Shown here: positions 7,464 through 14,684 of the stretch, piece after piece
How the letters are laid out: each line of letters begins with the position of its first letter
How positions within the stretch are numbered: the first letter of the stretch is position 1
Assembly (NCBI GenBank): GCA_002304785.1
Contig: DBMG01000182.1
Span: forward strand, 1,636-22,105
Source of the DNA: Candidatus Accumulibacter sp. UBA704
GTDB taxonomy: Bacteria > Pseudomonadota > Gammaproteobacteria > Burkholderiales > Rhodocyclaceae
DNA: 20,470 nucleotides
Direction of reading: 5' to 3'
Position numbers and translations under genes: made by a program
Notes under the pieces: generated by a model
What the model saw: only the letters and a program-made list of their open reading frames with translations
Databases searched by the model: none
Told to the model about the DNA's origin: nothing

Positions 7464-9383
7464 TCACTGAGCTGGCAAGCTCCGTTTCTCTTTAATGCGC
7501 CGCCAAAGCGTCGTGCGATCAATGCCCAGGATCGCACTGCATTCCTTGATTGATCCGTTGGTCTTCTTATAAACGTAATCAATATATTCATCCTCGAGGC
7601 TCTTGAGCGTCTGCCCTTCGGAGAAGGGAATGCAATACCCTCTATCCCCTACGTTAAAAACGCCGCCTGGCGTTACCATCAAATCACGCGCGCTGATGTT
7701 CTTTCCTTCGCAGATCACGACCGCACGCTCAATCATGCCCTGCAACTCCCGGACATTACCCTCGTAAGAATGGCCTCGAAGATACTCAAGAGCGTCCGCG
7801 GCAAGCACCATTCGTCCCTTGCGATAGCGCCGTCCGTACTCCTCGACAAAATGTTTGCTCAATAGCTCTATGTCATCCACTCGGTCGCTGAGTGGCGGCA
7901 CATACAAACCGAGGATGGCGATGCGGAAGTACAGATCGACGCGGAAAAGATTCTGGCTGACAAGACTGCGCAAGTCGCGGTTGGTCGCGCATACGATTCG
8001 AACGTCCACAGGAATCAACTTGTTATCCCCGAGACGCATGACCTGCTTCTCCTGCAGAACTCGCAACAGTCTGCCCTGCAGAAGCAACGGGAGTTCGCTG
8101 ATCTCGTCGAGAAAAATTGTTCCGCCGTGAGCCATTTCAAACAGCCCGGCCTTGCCTTTCCTGGCGGCCCCCGTAAAGGATCCTTCGACATAACCGAACA
8201 GTTCACTTTCGATCAACGACTCGGGGAGCGCCGCGCAATTGATTGCCACGAACGGGGAATTCTTTCGATGACTGCAGTTGTGGATACCTTGCGCAAAAAG
8301 CTCTTTCCCTACACCGGAAGGCCCGCAAATCAACACTGAAGTATCGTACTGGGCGAATTTTTTCGCCGTCCTGATGCATTCGGACATCGCCGCACTCTTG
8401 TGGACAATCGCGTCAAAGCTGTATTGAGCGACAAAACCCTTCTCCGAAAGCCGAATACGAATTTTCTGCTCGAGTTTCTGGACCTCGGTAATGTCCTGAT
8501 AGGTCGCCACTGCCCCCCGGATTTCTCCATCAACAATGACCGGCACCCGATTCGTGGCGATAACCGTTTTATCGTCCAGCCACTGAATATCTCCAATTTC
8601 CGCCTGTTCTGTTTCGAGAATGTTGAGCAATCGTGTTTCAGGAATAATCTCTGTTATTTTTTTCCCCAAGGCTTCCTGTTTGTTGTAGCCGGTAATCTCC
8701 TCCGAGGCACTATTGAAGACAGTGACATGACCAAGATTGTCAATTGCAATGATTCCGTCATGAACAAAGTCGATAATCGTAGCAAACTGCTGCGCTCTTT
8801 CCTTTTGCTGTTTTGACGCATACAGAATGCCTTTCGCTTGCTCTATGGCATGCTGCAAAGCTTGGCATCCCGAATTGACCAGAATGGTTTTGCAGCTATG
8901 CTTGGCAACGGCATCCTGCACGTTTCCATCTCCAACAAATACGCGAATTCCTTGACTGATAAGCTTTTCCACCTCAGACGCGATGTCGCAGTTTTCCGTC
9001 ATTTCGAAACAAACTGCTCTCAAGCCCATTACGTCCGCAACGACATCTGCGCCCGAGATGACGTTCTTGTACCCTATGACGCCGATGATCCCCGTCTCTC
9101 CCGCTGCTTTCACGGCCTTGAAACTGTCGATCAGATCAAAGGCCGTAACTTTTATCTCGACAACCGGAACATCGAACTCCGACTTGATCAGGTCGTAGGT
9201 TCCCCCGCGTGAAATAAGGACTTTTGCTCCATCATCAATGGCGCGCCGTGCCGCCTCGACCCCCTTCCAAAGATTAAGGTCGCCGCCAATGATGTCGACG
9301 TTGCTGTAGCCGTTTTCCTCGACCACGCATCGAGCGACTTCAGGCATGGAGGCGATCGGGGCGATGATTGCAATTTCTTTCAT
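7464..9383 (-). CDS. Sigma54-dependent transcriptional activator, PrpR_N-PAS-AAA+-Fis HTH
   Basis: A 639-residue bacterial enhancer-binding protein. Domains: PrpR_N ligand-sensing domain (about 1-190, the type found in propionate catabolism activator PrpR); a PAS domain (about 197-305, IIDFVHDGIIAIDNLGHVTVFN); AAA+ sigma54-interaction domain with Walker A GPSGVGKE (354-361), sigma54-contact loop GSFTGA (401-406), Walker B GTIFLDEIS (421-429), FRVDLYFR (480-487) and GNVREL (542-547); and a C-terminal Fis-type HTH (about 610-632, SIKECSAILGIDRTTLWRRI). The contact loop is GSFTGA rather than the usual GAFTGA. No receiver domain is present, so control should be by a small molecule, probably an acid intermediate; calling it PrpR would be wrong without prpBCD neighbours. 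It sits between two operons that each carry a sigma54 promoter and a shared palindrome. Base composition is AT-richer than the neighbours. Confidence 0.9.
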   Translation of the reverse strand: MKEIAIIAPIASMPEVARCVVEENGYSNVDIIGGDLNLWKGVEAARRAIDDGAKVLISRGGTYDLIKSEFDVPVVEIKVTAFDLIDSFKAVKAAGETGIIGVIGYKNVISGADVVADVMGLRAVCFEMTENCDIASEVEKLISQGIRVFVGDGNVQDAVAKHSCKTILVNSGCQALQHAIEQAKGILYASKQQKERAQQFATIIDFVHDGIIAIDNLGHVTVFNSASEEITGYNKQEALGKKITEIIPETRLLNILETEQAEIGDIQWLDDKTVIATNRVPVIVDGEIRGAVATYQDITEVQKLEQKIRIRLSEKGFVAQYSFDAIVHKSAAMSECIRTAKKFAQYDTSVLICGPSGVGKELFAQGIHNCSHRKNSPFVAINCAALPESLIESELFGYVEGSFTGAARKGKAGLFEMAHGGTIFLDEISELPLLLQGRLLRVLQEKQVMRLGDNKLIPVDVRIVCATNRDLRSLVSQNLFRVDLYFRIAILGLYVPPLSDRVDDIELLSKHFVEEYGRRYRKGRMVLAADALEYLRGHSYEGNVRELQGMIERAVVICEGKNISARDLMVTPGGVFNVGDRGYCIPFSEGQTLKSLEDEYIDYVYKKTNGSIKECSAILGIDRTTLWRRIKEKRSLPAQ

Positions 9384-9647
9384 GCTTCGTTTCCCAAATA
9401 AGTTGGCATGGAGGCGGCAATCGAATAAAGCTTCACGTTCTACAGAAAGATATAGCCCTGGCCAATTCTCAAGACACGTCAGGCCTTCTGGCTGTTTTTC
9501 CTCTGGTCACCTCGATTGACGCGCCAGCAAGAGAACGTTCCACACTTCCGACGAAGTCAGCGCAGCAAATATCCGACAAAACACCTCCACGATAAAACGC
9601 TGCCGAACAGTTCACAGAACTGACAAGATACCAGTATTGCATCCTGC

Positions 9648-9664
9648 TGTTGCACATCGCAACA
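9648..9664. promoter_or_regulatory. Upstream activator site, palindrome (hydroxyacid operon side)
   Basis: A perfect inverted repeat TGTTGC (9648-9653), spacer ACATC, GCAACA (9659-9664). It is the same core as the palindrome at 7415-7435, with an identical five-base spacer length but a different spacer sequence. It lies about 120 bp upstream of the -12 element at 9774-9778, a typical position for an activator that loops to sigma54 polymerase. It is also 265 bp upstream of the regulator's own ATG on the other strand, so autoregulation is possible. Confidence 0.75.
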
Positions 9665-9679
9665 TGAGGTGGTTTTTTT

Positions 9680-9692
9680 CGACCTATGGTCG
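9680..9692. repeat. 13-bp palindrome beside a T7 run
   Basis: CGACC (9680-9684), TAT, GGTCG (9688-9692) is a perfect inverted repeat, preceded by seven T at 9673-9679. It lies between the activator palindrome and the sigma54 promoter. The sequence differs from the TGTTGC/GCAACA sites, so it could be a site for another factor. Read on either strand it lacks a following T-tract, so it is not a terminator. Confidence 0.35.
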
Positions 9693-9762
9693 TAGTGGAC
9701 GCACCCCTGCATGTACCGCCCAAACGCTACAAAACAGTTAGTTAGCACATTCCCTGATGTGC

Positions 9763-9778
9763 TGGCAGGGTAATTGCA
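9763..9778 (+). promoter_or_regulatory. Sigma54 (-24/-12) promoter of the hydroxyacid operon
   Basis: TGGCAGG (9763-9769), GTAA, TTGCA (9774-9778) matches the consensus TGGCACG-N4-TTGCW except for one base in the -24 box, with GG and GC ten bases apart. The predicted start is near 9788, giving a leader of about 50 bases to the ATG at 9838. The site rules out the in-frame ATG at 9757, which would lie upstream of the transcript. An activator palindrome sits about 120 bp upstream. Confidence 0.85.
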
Positions 9779-9837
9779 TTCCCGAACGACAGTTCGTCTT
9801 CCGGCGATTAATCCACAAAACCCACAAAGGATGGAAA

Positions 9838-10800
9838 ATGAAACCAGTCGTTCTTGTCACCCGCAAACTGCCGGATGCTGTCGAGGCGCGACTTATGCGC
9901 GACTACGATGCTCGCCTGAATCCAGGAGACGATCTTTATTCAGCCGATGAATTGATCAAACGCTCCGAAGGCGCGGATGCCATTCTTCCCTGCCACAGCG
10001 AAAAGTTCACCGCCGACGTGATTACCCGTCTGCCCAAGAGTGTCCGTGCCATCGCCAATTTTTCCGTTGGCTACGACCATGTTGATATCAAGGCGGCGAA
10101 AGAGCGCGGCCTGATCGTTACGAACACCCCGGAAGTACTGTCGGACGCGACAGCGGAACTGACCATGATGTTGATGCTCGGCGCAGCGCGCCGCGCCAGC
10201 GAAGGCGAGCGTCTGGTTCGCACCCGCGAATGGAAGGACTGGAGTCCTCGATTCATGGTTGGCACCCAAGTCACGGGCAAGCGGCTCGGCATTATCGGAT
10301 TCGGGCGTGTCGGCCAGGTTGTGGCCAAACGCGCGCGCGGGTTCGACATGGAGATCCACTACAACGACGTGCATCGCGTCCCACCGGAAATTGAAGCTGG
10401 CGCGATCTATCACGAGACCCCGGAAGATCTGTTGCCACATTGCGATTTTCTCGCGCTCCACTGCGTTTCAACGCCGGAGACATTCAAGCTACTCAATGCC
10501 GAGCGCATAGCCTTGCTTCCCGACGGAGCTATTGTCGTCAACGCGAGCCGAGGCGCCGTGATCGACGACGACGCGCTGATCGCCGCGCTCAAGTCAGGCA
10601 AGCTGACTGCCGCCGGCCTTGACGTCTACAACAACGAGCCGACCGACATTCACCCCGGCTACCGGGAACTGCCCAACGCGTTTCTGATGCCGCATATCGG
10701 CAGCGCCACGAAGGAAACAAGAATCGCCATGGGTTTCCGGGCACTCGACAATCTGGATGCCATCTTTGCCGAAAAGGAACCGCGCGACCGCGTTGCGTGA
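9838..10800 (+). CDS. D-2-hydroxyacid dehydrogenase (hydroxypyruvate/glyoxylate reductase type)
   Basis: A 320-residue NAD(P)-dependent D-isomer-specific 2-hydroxyacid dehydrogenase, cytosolic. Visible: the substrate-binding N-terminal domain with FSVGYDHVD, the nucleotide-binding motif GFGRVGQ (154-160), and the catalytic triad R238 in NASRGAV, E267 in NNEP and H286 in MPHIGSAT. Overall it resembles GhrB, glycerate dehydrogenase and hydroxypyruvate reductase, which reduce glyoxylate and hydroxypyruvate to glycolate and D-glycerate. With garR and garK downstream, hydroxypyruvate reduction to D-glycerate is the most economical role, but another 2-keto sugar acid is possible. The ATG at 9838 follows AAAGGATGG and comes after the sigma54 promoter; an in-frame ATG at 9757 is inside that promoter and was rejected. 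It is the first gene of the plus-strand operon, 52 bases before the GlcG-like gene. Confidence 0.88.
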   Translation: MKPVVLVTRKLPDAVEARLMRDYDARLNPGDDLYSADELIKRSEGADAILPCHSEKFTADVITRLPKSVRAIANFSVGYDHVDIKAAKERGLIVTNTPEVLSDATAELTMMLMLGAARRASEGERLVRTREWKDWSPRFMVGTQVTGKRLGIIGFGRVGQVVAKRARGFDMEIHYNDVHRVPPEIEAGAIYHETPEDLLPHCDFLALHCVSTPETFKLLNAERIALLPDGAIVVNASRGAVIDDDALIAALKSGKLTAAGLDVYNNEPTDIHPGYRELPNAFLMPHIGSATKETRIAMGFRALDNLDAIFAEKEPRDRVA

Positions 10801-10852
10801 ACATATTCCCGTCAAACACAAACGATTCTTAAGCCAAAACATGGAATGACAA

Positions 10853-11260
10853 ATGGAAATTTCCTTAGCGATGGTTCAGAACCTGACCTCCAGGGCAATT
10901 GAACTGGCCAACAGTGAGTTCAAGCGCCCCATTTGTGTGGCGGTATGCGACAAATTCGGACTTCTGCTTGCTTTCACACGCATGCCCGGAGCGCCAGTCC
11001 GCAGCATCGCGATAGCGCAAGGGAAGGCTTATACCGCGGCTCGCATGGGCGTCAATACCGATGCCTTTCTGGAACGGCTGCATCGGGAAAATCTCCAGCC
11101 TGGTTATTTTTGCGACCCGTTATTTACGGCATTACCGGGCGGTTCTGTGTTGAAAACTCATGCCGGAGAAATTATTGGAGCCGCTGGAATCAGCGGCCTG
11201 ACAGTTCAGGAAGACCAAGTGATCGCCGACATGATGGCGGCAACAGTGCAAAAAGGTTAA
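10853..11260 (+). CDS. GlcG/HbpS-like protein
   Basis: A 135-residue protein of the GlcG/HbpS-like family (Pfam PF03928), small alpha/beta proteins found beside glycolate, propanediol and other hydroxyacid catabolic genes. Only a few have a described haem- or cofactor-related role. Family hallmarks: VAVCDKFGLLLAFTRMPGAP, SIAIAQGKAYTAARM, and the glycine-rich region LPGGSVLKTHAGEIIGAAGISG. No signal peptide is visible, so unlike secreted HbpS it should be cytosolic. The ATG at 10853 has only a weak ribosome binding site; a two-codon ATG-GAA-TGA lies just before it. It is placed between the hydroxyacid dehydrogenase and garR, with a 36-base gap to garR. The molecular function is not known from the sequence. 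Confidence 0.8.
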   Translation: MEISLAMVQNLTSRAIELANSEFKRPICVAVCDKFGLLLAFTRMPGAPVRSIAIAQGKAYTAARMGVNTDAFLERLHRENLQPGYFCDPLFTALPGGSVLKTHAGEIIGAAGISGLTVQEDQVIADMMAATVQKG

Positions 11261-11296
11261 TGCTCAACAATCAGCAAACTTCGTCAAGGACAAAGA

Positions 11297-12178
11297 ATGA
11301 ATATCGGATTTATCGGCCTCGGCATTATGGGTCGCCCCATGGCCAAGAACCTGCTCAAGGCAGGCTACGCACTGACCATTTTCGACAAATTTGCCAAATT
11401 CGACGATCTGGTCTCCCTCGGCGCCCGTGCAGGCATTTCCAACAAGGATGTCGCCGCGCAAAGTGACGTGATCATCACCATGCTGCCCAATTCGCCCCAC
11501 GTCAAGGAAGCCGTACTTGGCCAGGACGGTGTACTGGACGGAGCGAAAGTCGGCACGATTCTGGTGGACATGAGTTCCATCGCGCCGGGCGCCTCGCAGG
11601 AAATTTGCGCAGCCGTCAAGGAAAAGGGACTTGTCATGCTCGACGCGCCGGTTTCCGGCGGTGAGCCCAAGGCCATCGAAGGTACCTTGGCCGTCATGGT
11701 CGGTGGCGACACAAACGCCTTCGAGACGGTCAGACCGATCCTCGAGAAGATGGGATCCTCCGTCGTCCATGTGGGGGAGATCGGTGCGGGCAACGTGACC
11801 AAGCTGGCCAACCAGATCATCGTCGCGCTGAACATCGCCGCCGTATCCGAAGCGTTTGTGCTGGCCACCAAGGCCGGGGTCAATCCGGAATCCGTATTCA
11901 ACGCGATCAAGGGCGGGCTTGCCGGGTCGACGGTCATGAATGCAAAAGTCCCGATGATCCTGGACGGCAATTTCAAGCCCGGATTCCGCATTGACCTGCA
12001 CATCAAGGACCTGCAAAACGCTCTCGATACGGCGCACGCCCTCAATGTGCCGGTGCCGCTCACGGCCAACATCATGGAGACCATGCAGGCGCTCAAGAAC
12101 GACGACCTCGGCACCAGCGACCACAGCGCCATCGTCCGCTACTACGAGAAACTGGCCAGGATCGAAGTGCGCAGGTAG
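11297..12178 (+). CDS. garR: 2-hydroxy-3-oxopropionate (tartronate semialdehyde) reductase
   Basis: A 293-residue beta-hydroxyacid dehydrogenase that should reduce tartronate semialdehyde to D-glycerate with NAD(P)H. The sequence follows E. coli GarR closely from memory: FIGLGIMGRPMAKNLLKAGY with nucleotide motif GLGIMG (7-12), VIITMLPNSPHVKE, DMSSIAP (91-97), the substrate motif DAPVSGGEPKAIEGTL (116-131), catalytic K169 in GAGNVTKLANQ, and a C-terminus in KDDLGTSDHSA style. It is much closer to GarR/GlxR than to 3-hydroxyisobutyrate or L-threonate dehydrogenases of the same superfamily. The ATG has AAGGA six bases upstream. Its product is the substrate of the next gene, garK, 30 bases downstream, so the two form a tartronate semialdehyde to 2-phosphoglycerate unit. 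Confidence 0.92.
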   Translation: MNIGFIGLGIMGRPMAKNLLKAGYALTIFDKFAKFDDLVSLGARAGISNKDVAAQSDVIITMLPNSPHVKEAVLGQDGVLDGAKVGTILVDMSSIAPGASQEICAAVKEKGLVMLDAPVSGGEPKAIEGTLAVMVGGDTNAFETVRPILEKMGSSVVHVGEIGAGNVTKLANQIIVALNIAAVSEAFVLATKAGVNPESVFNAIKGGLAGSTVMNAKVPMILDGNFKPGFRIDLHIKDLQNALDTAHALNVPVPLTANIMETMQALKNDDLGTSDHSAIVRYYEKLARIEVRR

Positions 12179-12208
12179 CGACGCCAAGGCTTTCTGAAGG
12201 AGTTGATG

Positions 12209-13348
12209 ATGAAAATTGTCGTAGCGCCAGATTCATACAAAGGCAGCGTATCCGCCCTCGGCGTCGCACAGGCCATGGAGCGAGGAATCCAGCGCGTTTT
12301 CCCGGAGGCCAACGTCCGCAAGATTCCGATCGCCGATGGTGGCGAGGGAACAGTCGAAGCCCTGATTACGGCGACGCACGGGACACTGCGGCAGCAGGAA
12401 GTCAGCGGTCCCTTGGGCAATCGCGTCATGGCAAACTGGGGCATCCTGGGCGATGGACAGACAGCGGTCATCGAAATGGCCGCTGCCTCCGGCCTTCCCC
12501 TGCTGACGCCGGAACAACGCAATCCGCGCATCACTACCACCTACGGCACGGGCGAACTGATGCGCGCAGCCCTCGACGCGGGACTGCGCAGGATCATTAT
12601 CGGCATTGGTGGCAGCGCGACCAACGATGGCGGCGCGGGCATGGCACGGGCGCTCGGCGCGCGATTCATCGCCAGTGACGGCCACGAACTTCCCGACGGA
12701 GGAGCCGCGCTCGCCCGCCTGAAATCGATAGACCTTTCCGGACTTGATCCCCGCTTGAGCGACAGCCAGATCACGGTGGCCTGCGACGTGGATAACCCGC
12801 TCTGCGGCCCCCGCGGCGCTAGCGCCGTATTTGGCCCGCAGAAAGGCGCCACTCCGGAAATCGTCGCCGAACTCGATGCAGCGCTCGGCCATTTTGCTTC
12901 CATTGCCCAAAAATCGACCGGCCGGGCAGCCGCCGAACTGTCCGGAGCCGGTGCGGCGGGCGGATTGGGGGCCGGATTGATGTTCTTTACCCCGGCACGG
13001 CTCAAGCCCGGTGTCGACATTGTCCTGGACGCGGTCGATTTTGCAGGGGTCGTCGAGGGGGCCTCCTTTGTAATCACCGGTGAAGGACGTACGGACTTTC
13101 AGACGGCATTTGGCAAAGCTCCTGTCGGCGTGGCCAAGGTCGCCAAGCGATTCGACATTCCTGTGTTCTGCTTATCTGGGGGACTCGGCGACGGCGCCGA
13201 GAATGTTCTGGCCCAGGGAATCGATGCGGTCATGAGCATCTGTGACCGCCCACTGACGCTGGAAGCATGCATGAGTACCGGCGGTGCGCTGATCGAGTCT
13301 GCTTCGGAGCGCTTGTGCCGGATCGTCAATGCCGTTCGACCGGCCTAG
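12209..13348 (+). CDS. garK: Glycerate 2-kinase
   Basis: A 379-residue class II glycerate kinase of the GarK/GlxK type, making 2-phospho-D-glycerate from D-glycerate and ATP, the entry into lower glycolysis. Motifs: N-terminal MKIVVAPDSYKGS, IADGGEGTVEA (about 41-51), AAASGLPLL, the glycine-rich GIGGSATNDGGAGMA (132-146), IDLSGLDPRL, VFGPQKGAT, GAGAAGGLGAG and ITGEGRTD. The length equals that of E. coli GarK (381). GAAGGAG at 12196-12202 gives ideal spacing to ATG 12209; ATG 12206 and TTG 12203 are also in frame. It is 30 bases after garR. With garR and the hydroxyacid dehydrogenase upstream it forms the common exit of the pathway. A 190-base gap separates it from the permease. Confidence 0.93.
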   Translation: MKIVVAPDSYKGSVSALGVAQAMERGIQRVFPEANVRKIPIADGGEGTVEALITATHGTLRQQEVSGPLGNRVMANWGILGDGQTAVIEMAAASGLPLLTPEQRNPRITTTYGTGELMRAALDAGLRRIIIGIGGSATNDGGAGMARALGARFIASDGHELPDGGAALARLKSIDLSGLDPRLSDSQITVACDVDNPLCGPRGASAVFGPQKGATPEIVAELDAALGHFASIAQKSTGRAAAELSGAGAAGGLGAGLMFFTPARLKPGVDIVLDAVDFAGVVEGASFVITGEGRTDFQTAFGKAPVGVAKVAKRFDIPVFCLSGGLGDGAENVLAQGIDAVMSICDRPLTLEACMSTGGALIESASERLCRIVNAVRPA

Positions 13349-13457
13349 CGCCGCGCACGACGGCAATGGCGAACTCGGCAGTGCGGCGAAGGAATGGGCC
13401 CCGCAACCAGGTCAGGCCGGATTTTTGAAAGGCATAACGGAGCAAGGAGGTAGTCTT

Positions 13458-13505
13458 TTGGATAACAAGAAGGGCAGCGAGGTTCTGACATTGCAAGAAA
13501 TCTGA
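13458..13505 (+). CDS. Possible 15-residue micro-ORF ahead of the permease
   Basis: A TTG codon at 13458 is preceded by a complete Shine-Dalgarno sequence AAGGAGGT (13444-13451) at six bases. It opens a short frame (MDNKKGSEVLTLQEI) that stops with TGA at 13503-13505, 33 bases before the permease ATG. The ribosome site is stronger than that of the permease itself. It could be a leader peptide, a translational coupling device, or the start of a gene lost by deletion. There is no evidence for an active peptide. Confidence 0.3.
   Translation: MDNKKGSEVLTLQEI
13480..13495 (+). promoter_or_regulatory. Weak sigma54-like site ahead of the permease
   Basis: AGGTTCT, four bases, TTGCA has a perfect -12 box and the invariant GG and GC at correct spacing, but the rest of the -24 box is poor. 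It would start transcription near 13505, 34 bases before the permease ATG. No TGTTGC-N5-GCAACA palindrome lies upstream in this gap, and the site overlaps the micro-ORF. It may be chance; if real it would make the permease-lar part a separately boosted unit. Confidence 0.2.
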
Positions 13506-13538
13506 ACGCAACTTAACCAAAATAGAGGGACGGGAATT

Positions 13539-14666
13539 ATGAAAATCTTGAAAACGATAGAGAAAGTACCTGGTGGATTAATGGTGGTGCCGCTGCTGTT
13601 TGGCGCCTTGCTCAATACCATTGATCAGATGCACCTGCCGTTCATTATGAATTTCCTGAAGTTTCTCGGCGTATCGGCAATCAAACCGGGAATCTATGAA
13701 TTCTTCCGAATAGGCGGATTCACCGAAGCACTATTCAAGACGGGCACCCTCACATTGATCGCCCTTTTCCTCTTCCTTTGCGGCAGTCAAATGAATCTGC
13801 GCGTCGGGGGGATCGCCATGAAAAAAGGCATCATCCTGACGACATCGAAGTACTTCGTCGGACTGGGCGTCGGCATGATCTGGGGGAAACTCTCCGGAGA
13901 CGTGTATAACGGTTTCCTCGGCCTCTCCGTCATGGCCATCATTGCTGCCATGACCAACGGAAACGGCGGCATGTACGCTGCGCTGACCGCCAAGTTCGGT
14001 AACCGCTCCGACGTCGGTGCCGTGGCGGTGCTGTCCTTGAACGATGGTCCTTTCTTCACGCTGATGGCTCTCGGCATGCTCGGCTCCAACTTCCCGATCA
14101 TTGCCTTTATTGCCGTTCTCCTTCCCATTGGCATCGGCATGCTGCTGGGCAATCTGGACCACGAGCTGCGCGCCTGGTTCCAGAAAGCCGAGCAGCTTCC
14201 GATCCCGTTCATGGCATTCTCTCTCGGCACGGGGATGAATCTTGGCACCTTCTTCAATCCGACCGTTGTCGTCGCCGGCCTTACACTGGGCATCATGACC
14301 GTTATCCTGACTGGTGGAATTGGCATGATCGTCTTCCGGCTCTCCGGCGAAAAGAGCCAGATAGCGCCGTGGGCTGAAGCGTCGACCGCCGGAAATGCGG
14401 TCGGGACGCCTGCGGCCATCGCTGCCGCCGCTGCAGTTGCGGCAGGAACAGGCATGATGAGCGCAGCCGAAGCAAAAGCCTTCGCGGATATCGCCGGTAT
14501 TGCTTCGTTGCAGGTTTCGATTTCAACGATGTCGACGGCTGTCCTTTGTCCTATCGCGGTTATTCTGGTCGATAAATGGCAAAGAGCCCGGGGAATCGAC
14601 GGCAACTACGATCCGCTGGAGGAGCCGACCGCCGAGCCGGTGACCGAAAACGCGAATGCCGGCTGA
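13539..14666 (+). CDS. KdgT-family (2-keto-3-deoxygluconate permease-like) transporter
   Basis: A 375-residue inner-membrane permease of the 2-keto-3-deoxygluconate transporter (KdgT) family, presumed sugar-acid:H+ symporter. About ten hydrophobic segments can be picked out. Family features include IEKVPGGLMVVPLLFGAL at the N-terminus, LFLCGSQMNL, MAIIAAMTNGNGGMYAALTAKFG, LSLNDGPFFTLMALG, LLGNLDHELR and the late ASTAGNAVGTPAAIAAAAA segment. It is longer than E. coli KdgT (about 327), with an insertion after the first helix and an acidic C-terminal tail. The ATG is preceded by AGAGGGACGGG. As the only importer in the cluster for an organic acid, it should bring in the pathway substrate. Its place between garK and larA suggests a hydroxy or sugar acid rather than KDG itself, since no KDG kinase or aldolase is near. 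Confidence 0.85.
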   Translation: MKILKTIEKVPGGLMVVPLLFGALLNTIDQMHLPFIMNFLKFLGVSAIKPGIYEFFRIGGFTEALFKTGTLTLIALFLFLCGSQMNLRVGGIAMKKGIILTTSKYFVGLGVGMIWGKLSGDVYNGFLGLSVMAIIAAMTNGNGGMYAALTAKFGNRSDVGAVAVLSLNDGPFFTLMALGMLGSNFPIIAFIAVLLPIGIGMLLGNLDHELRAWFQKAEQLPIPFMAFSLGTGMNLGTFFNPTVVVAGLTLGIMTVILTGGIGMIVFRLSGEKSQIAPWAEASTAGNAVGTPAAIAAAAAVAAGTGMMSAAEAKAFADIAGIASLQVSISTMSTAVLCPIAVILVDKWQRARGIDGNYDPLEEPTAEPVTENANAG

Positions 14667-14684
14667 GTCCGGCCGACAGCCGAT

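Larger units (their letters stand above)
9384..9837. other. Divergent regulatory region between activator gene and hydroxyacid operon
   Basis: 454 bases without a credible gene. The part next to the regulator (9384-9630) shows no clear promoter that I can support. The part next to the hydroxyacid operon holds the palindrome at 9648-9664, a second 13-bp palindrome at 9680-9692 beside a run of seven T, and the sigma54 promoter at 9763-9778. Short ORFs on both strands here have unlikely compositions and were left out. Confidence 0.7.

Noticed and set aside
9404..9419. Sigma54-like TGGCATG-N4-CGGCA on the plus strand
   Set aside because: The -12 box is poor, it points away from the regulator gene just beside it, and it lies 430 bases from the next plus-strand gene with no operator upstream.
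9757..9837. In-frame upstream ATG for the hydroxyacid dehydrogenase
   Set aside because: The ATG lies upstream of the sigma54 -24 box, so it would not be on the transcript; the ATG at 9838 fits the family.
13787..14605. Minus-strand ORF (272 codons) opposite the permease
   Set aside because: It is a shadow of the transmembrane-rich permease frame, and the Pro/Ser/Ala-rich product matches nothing I know.
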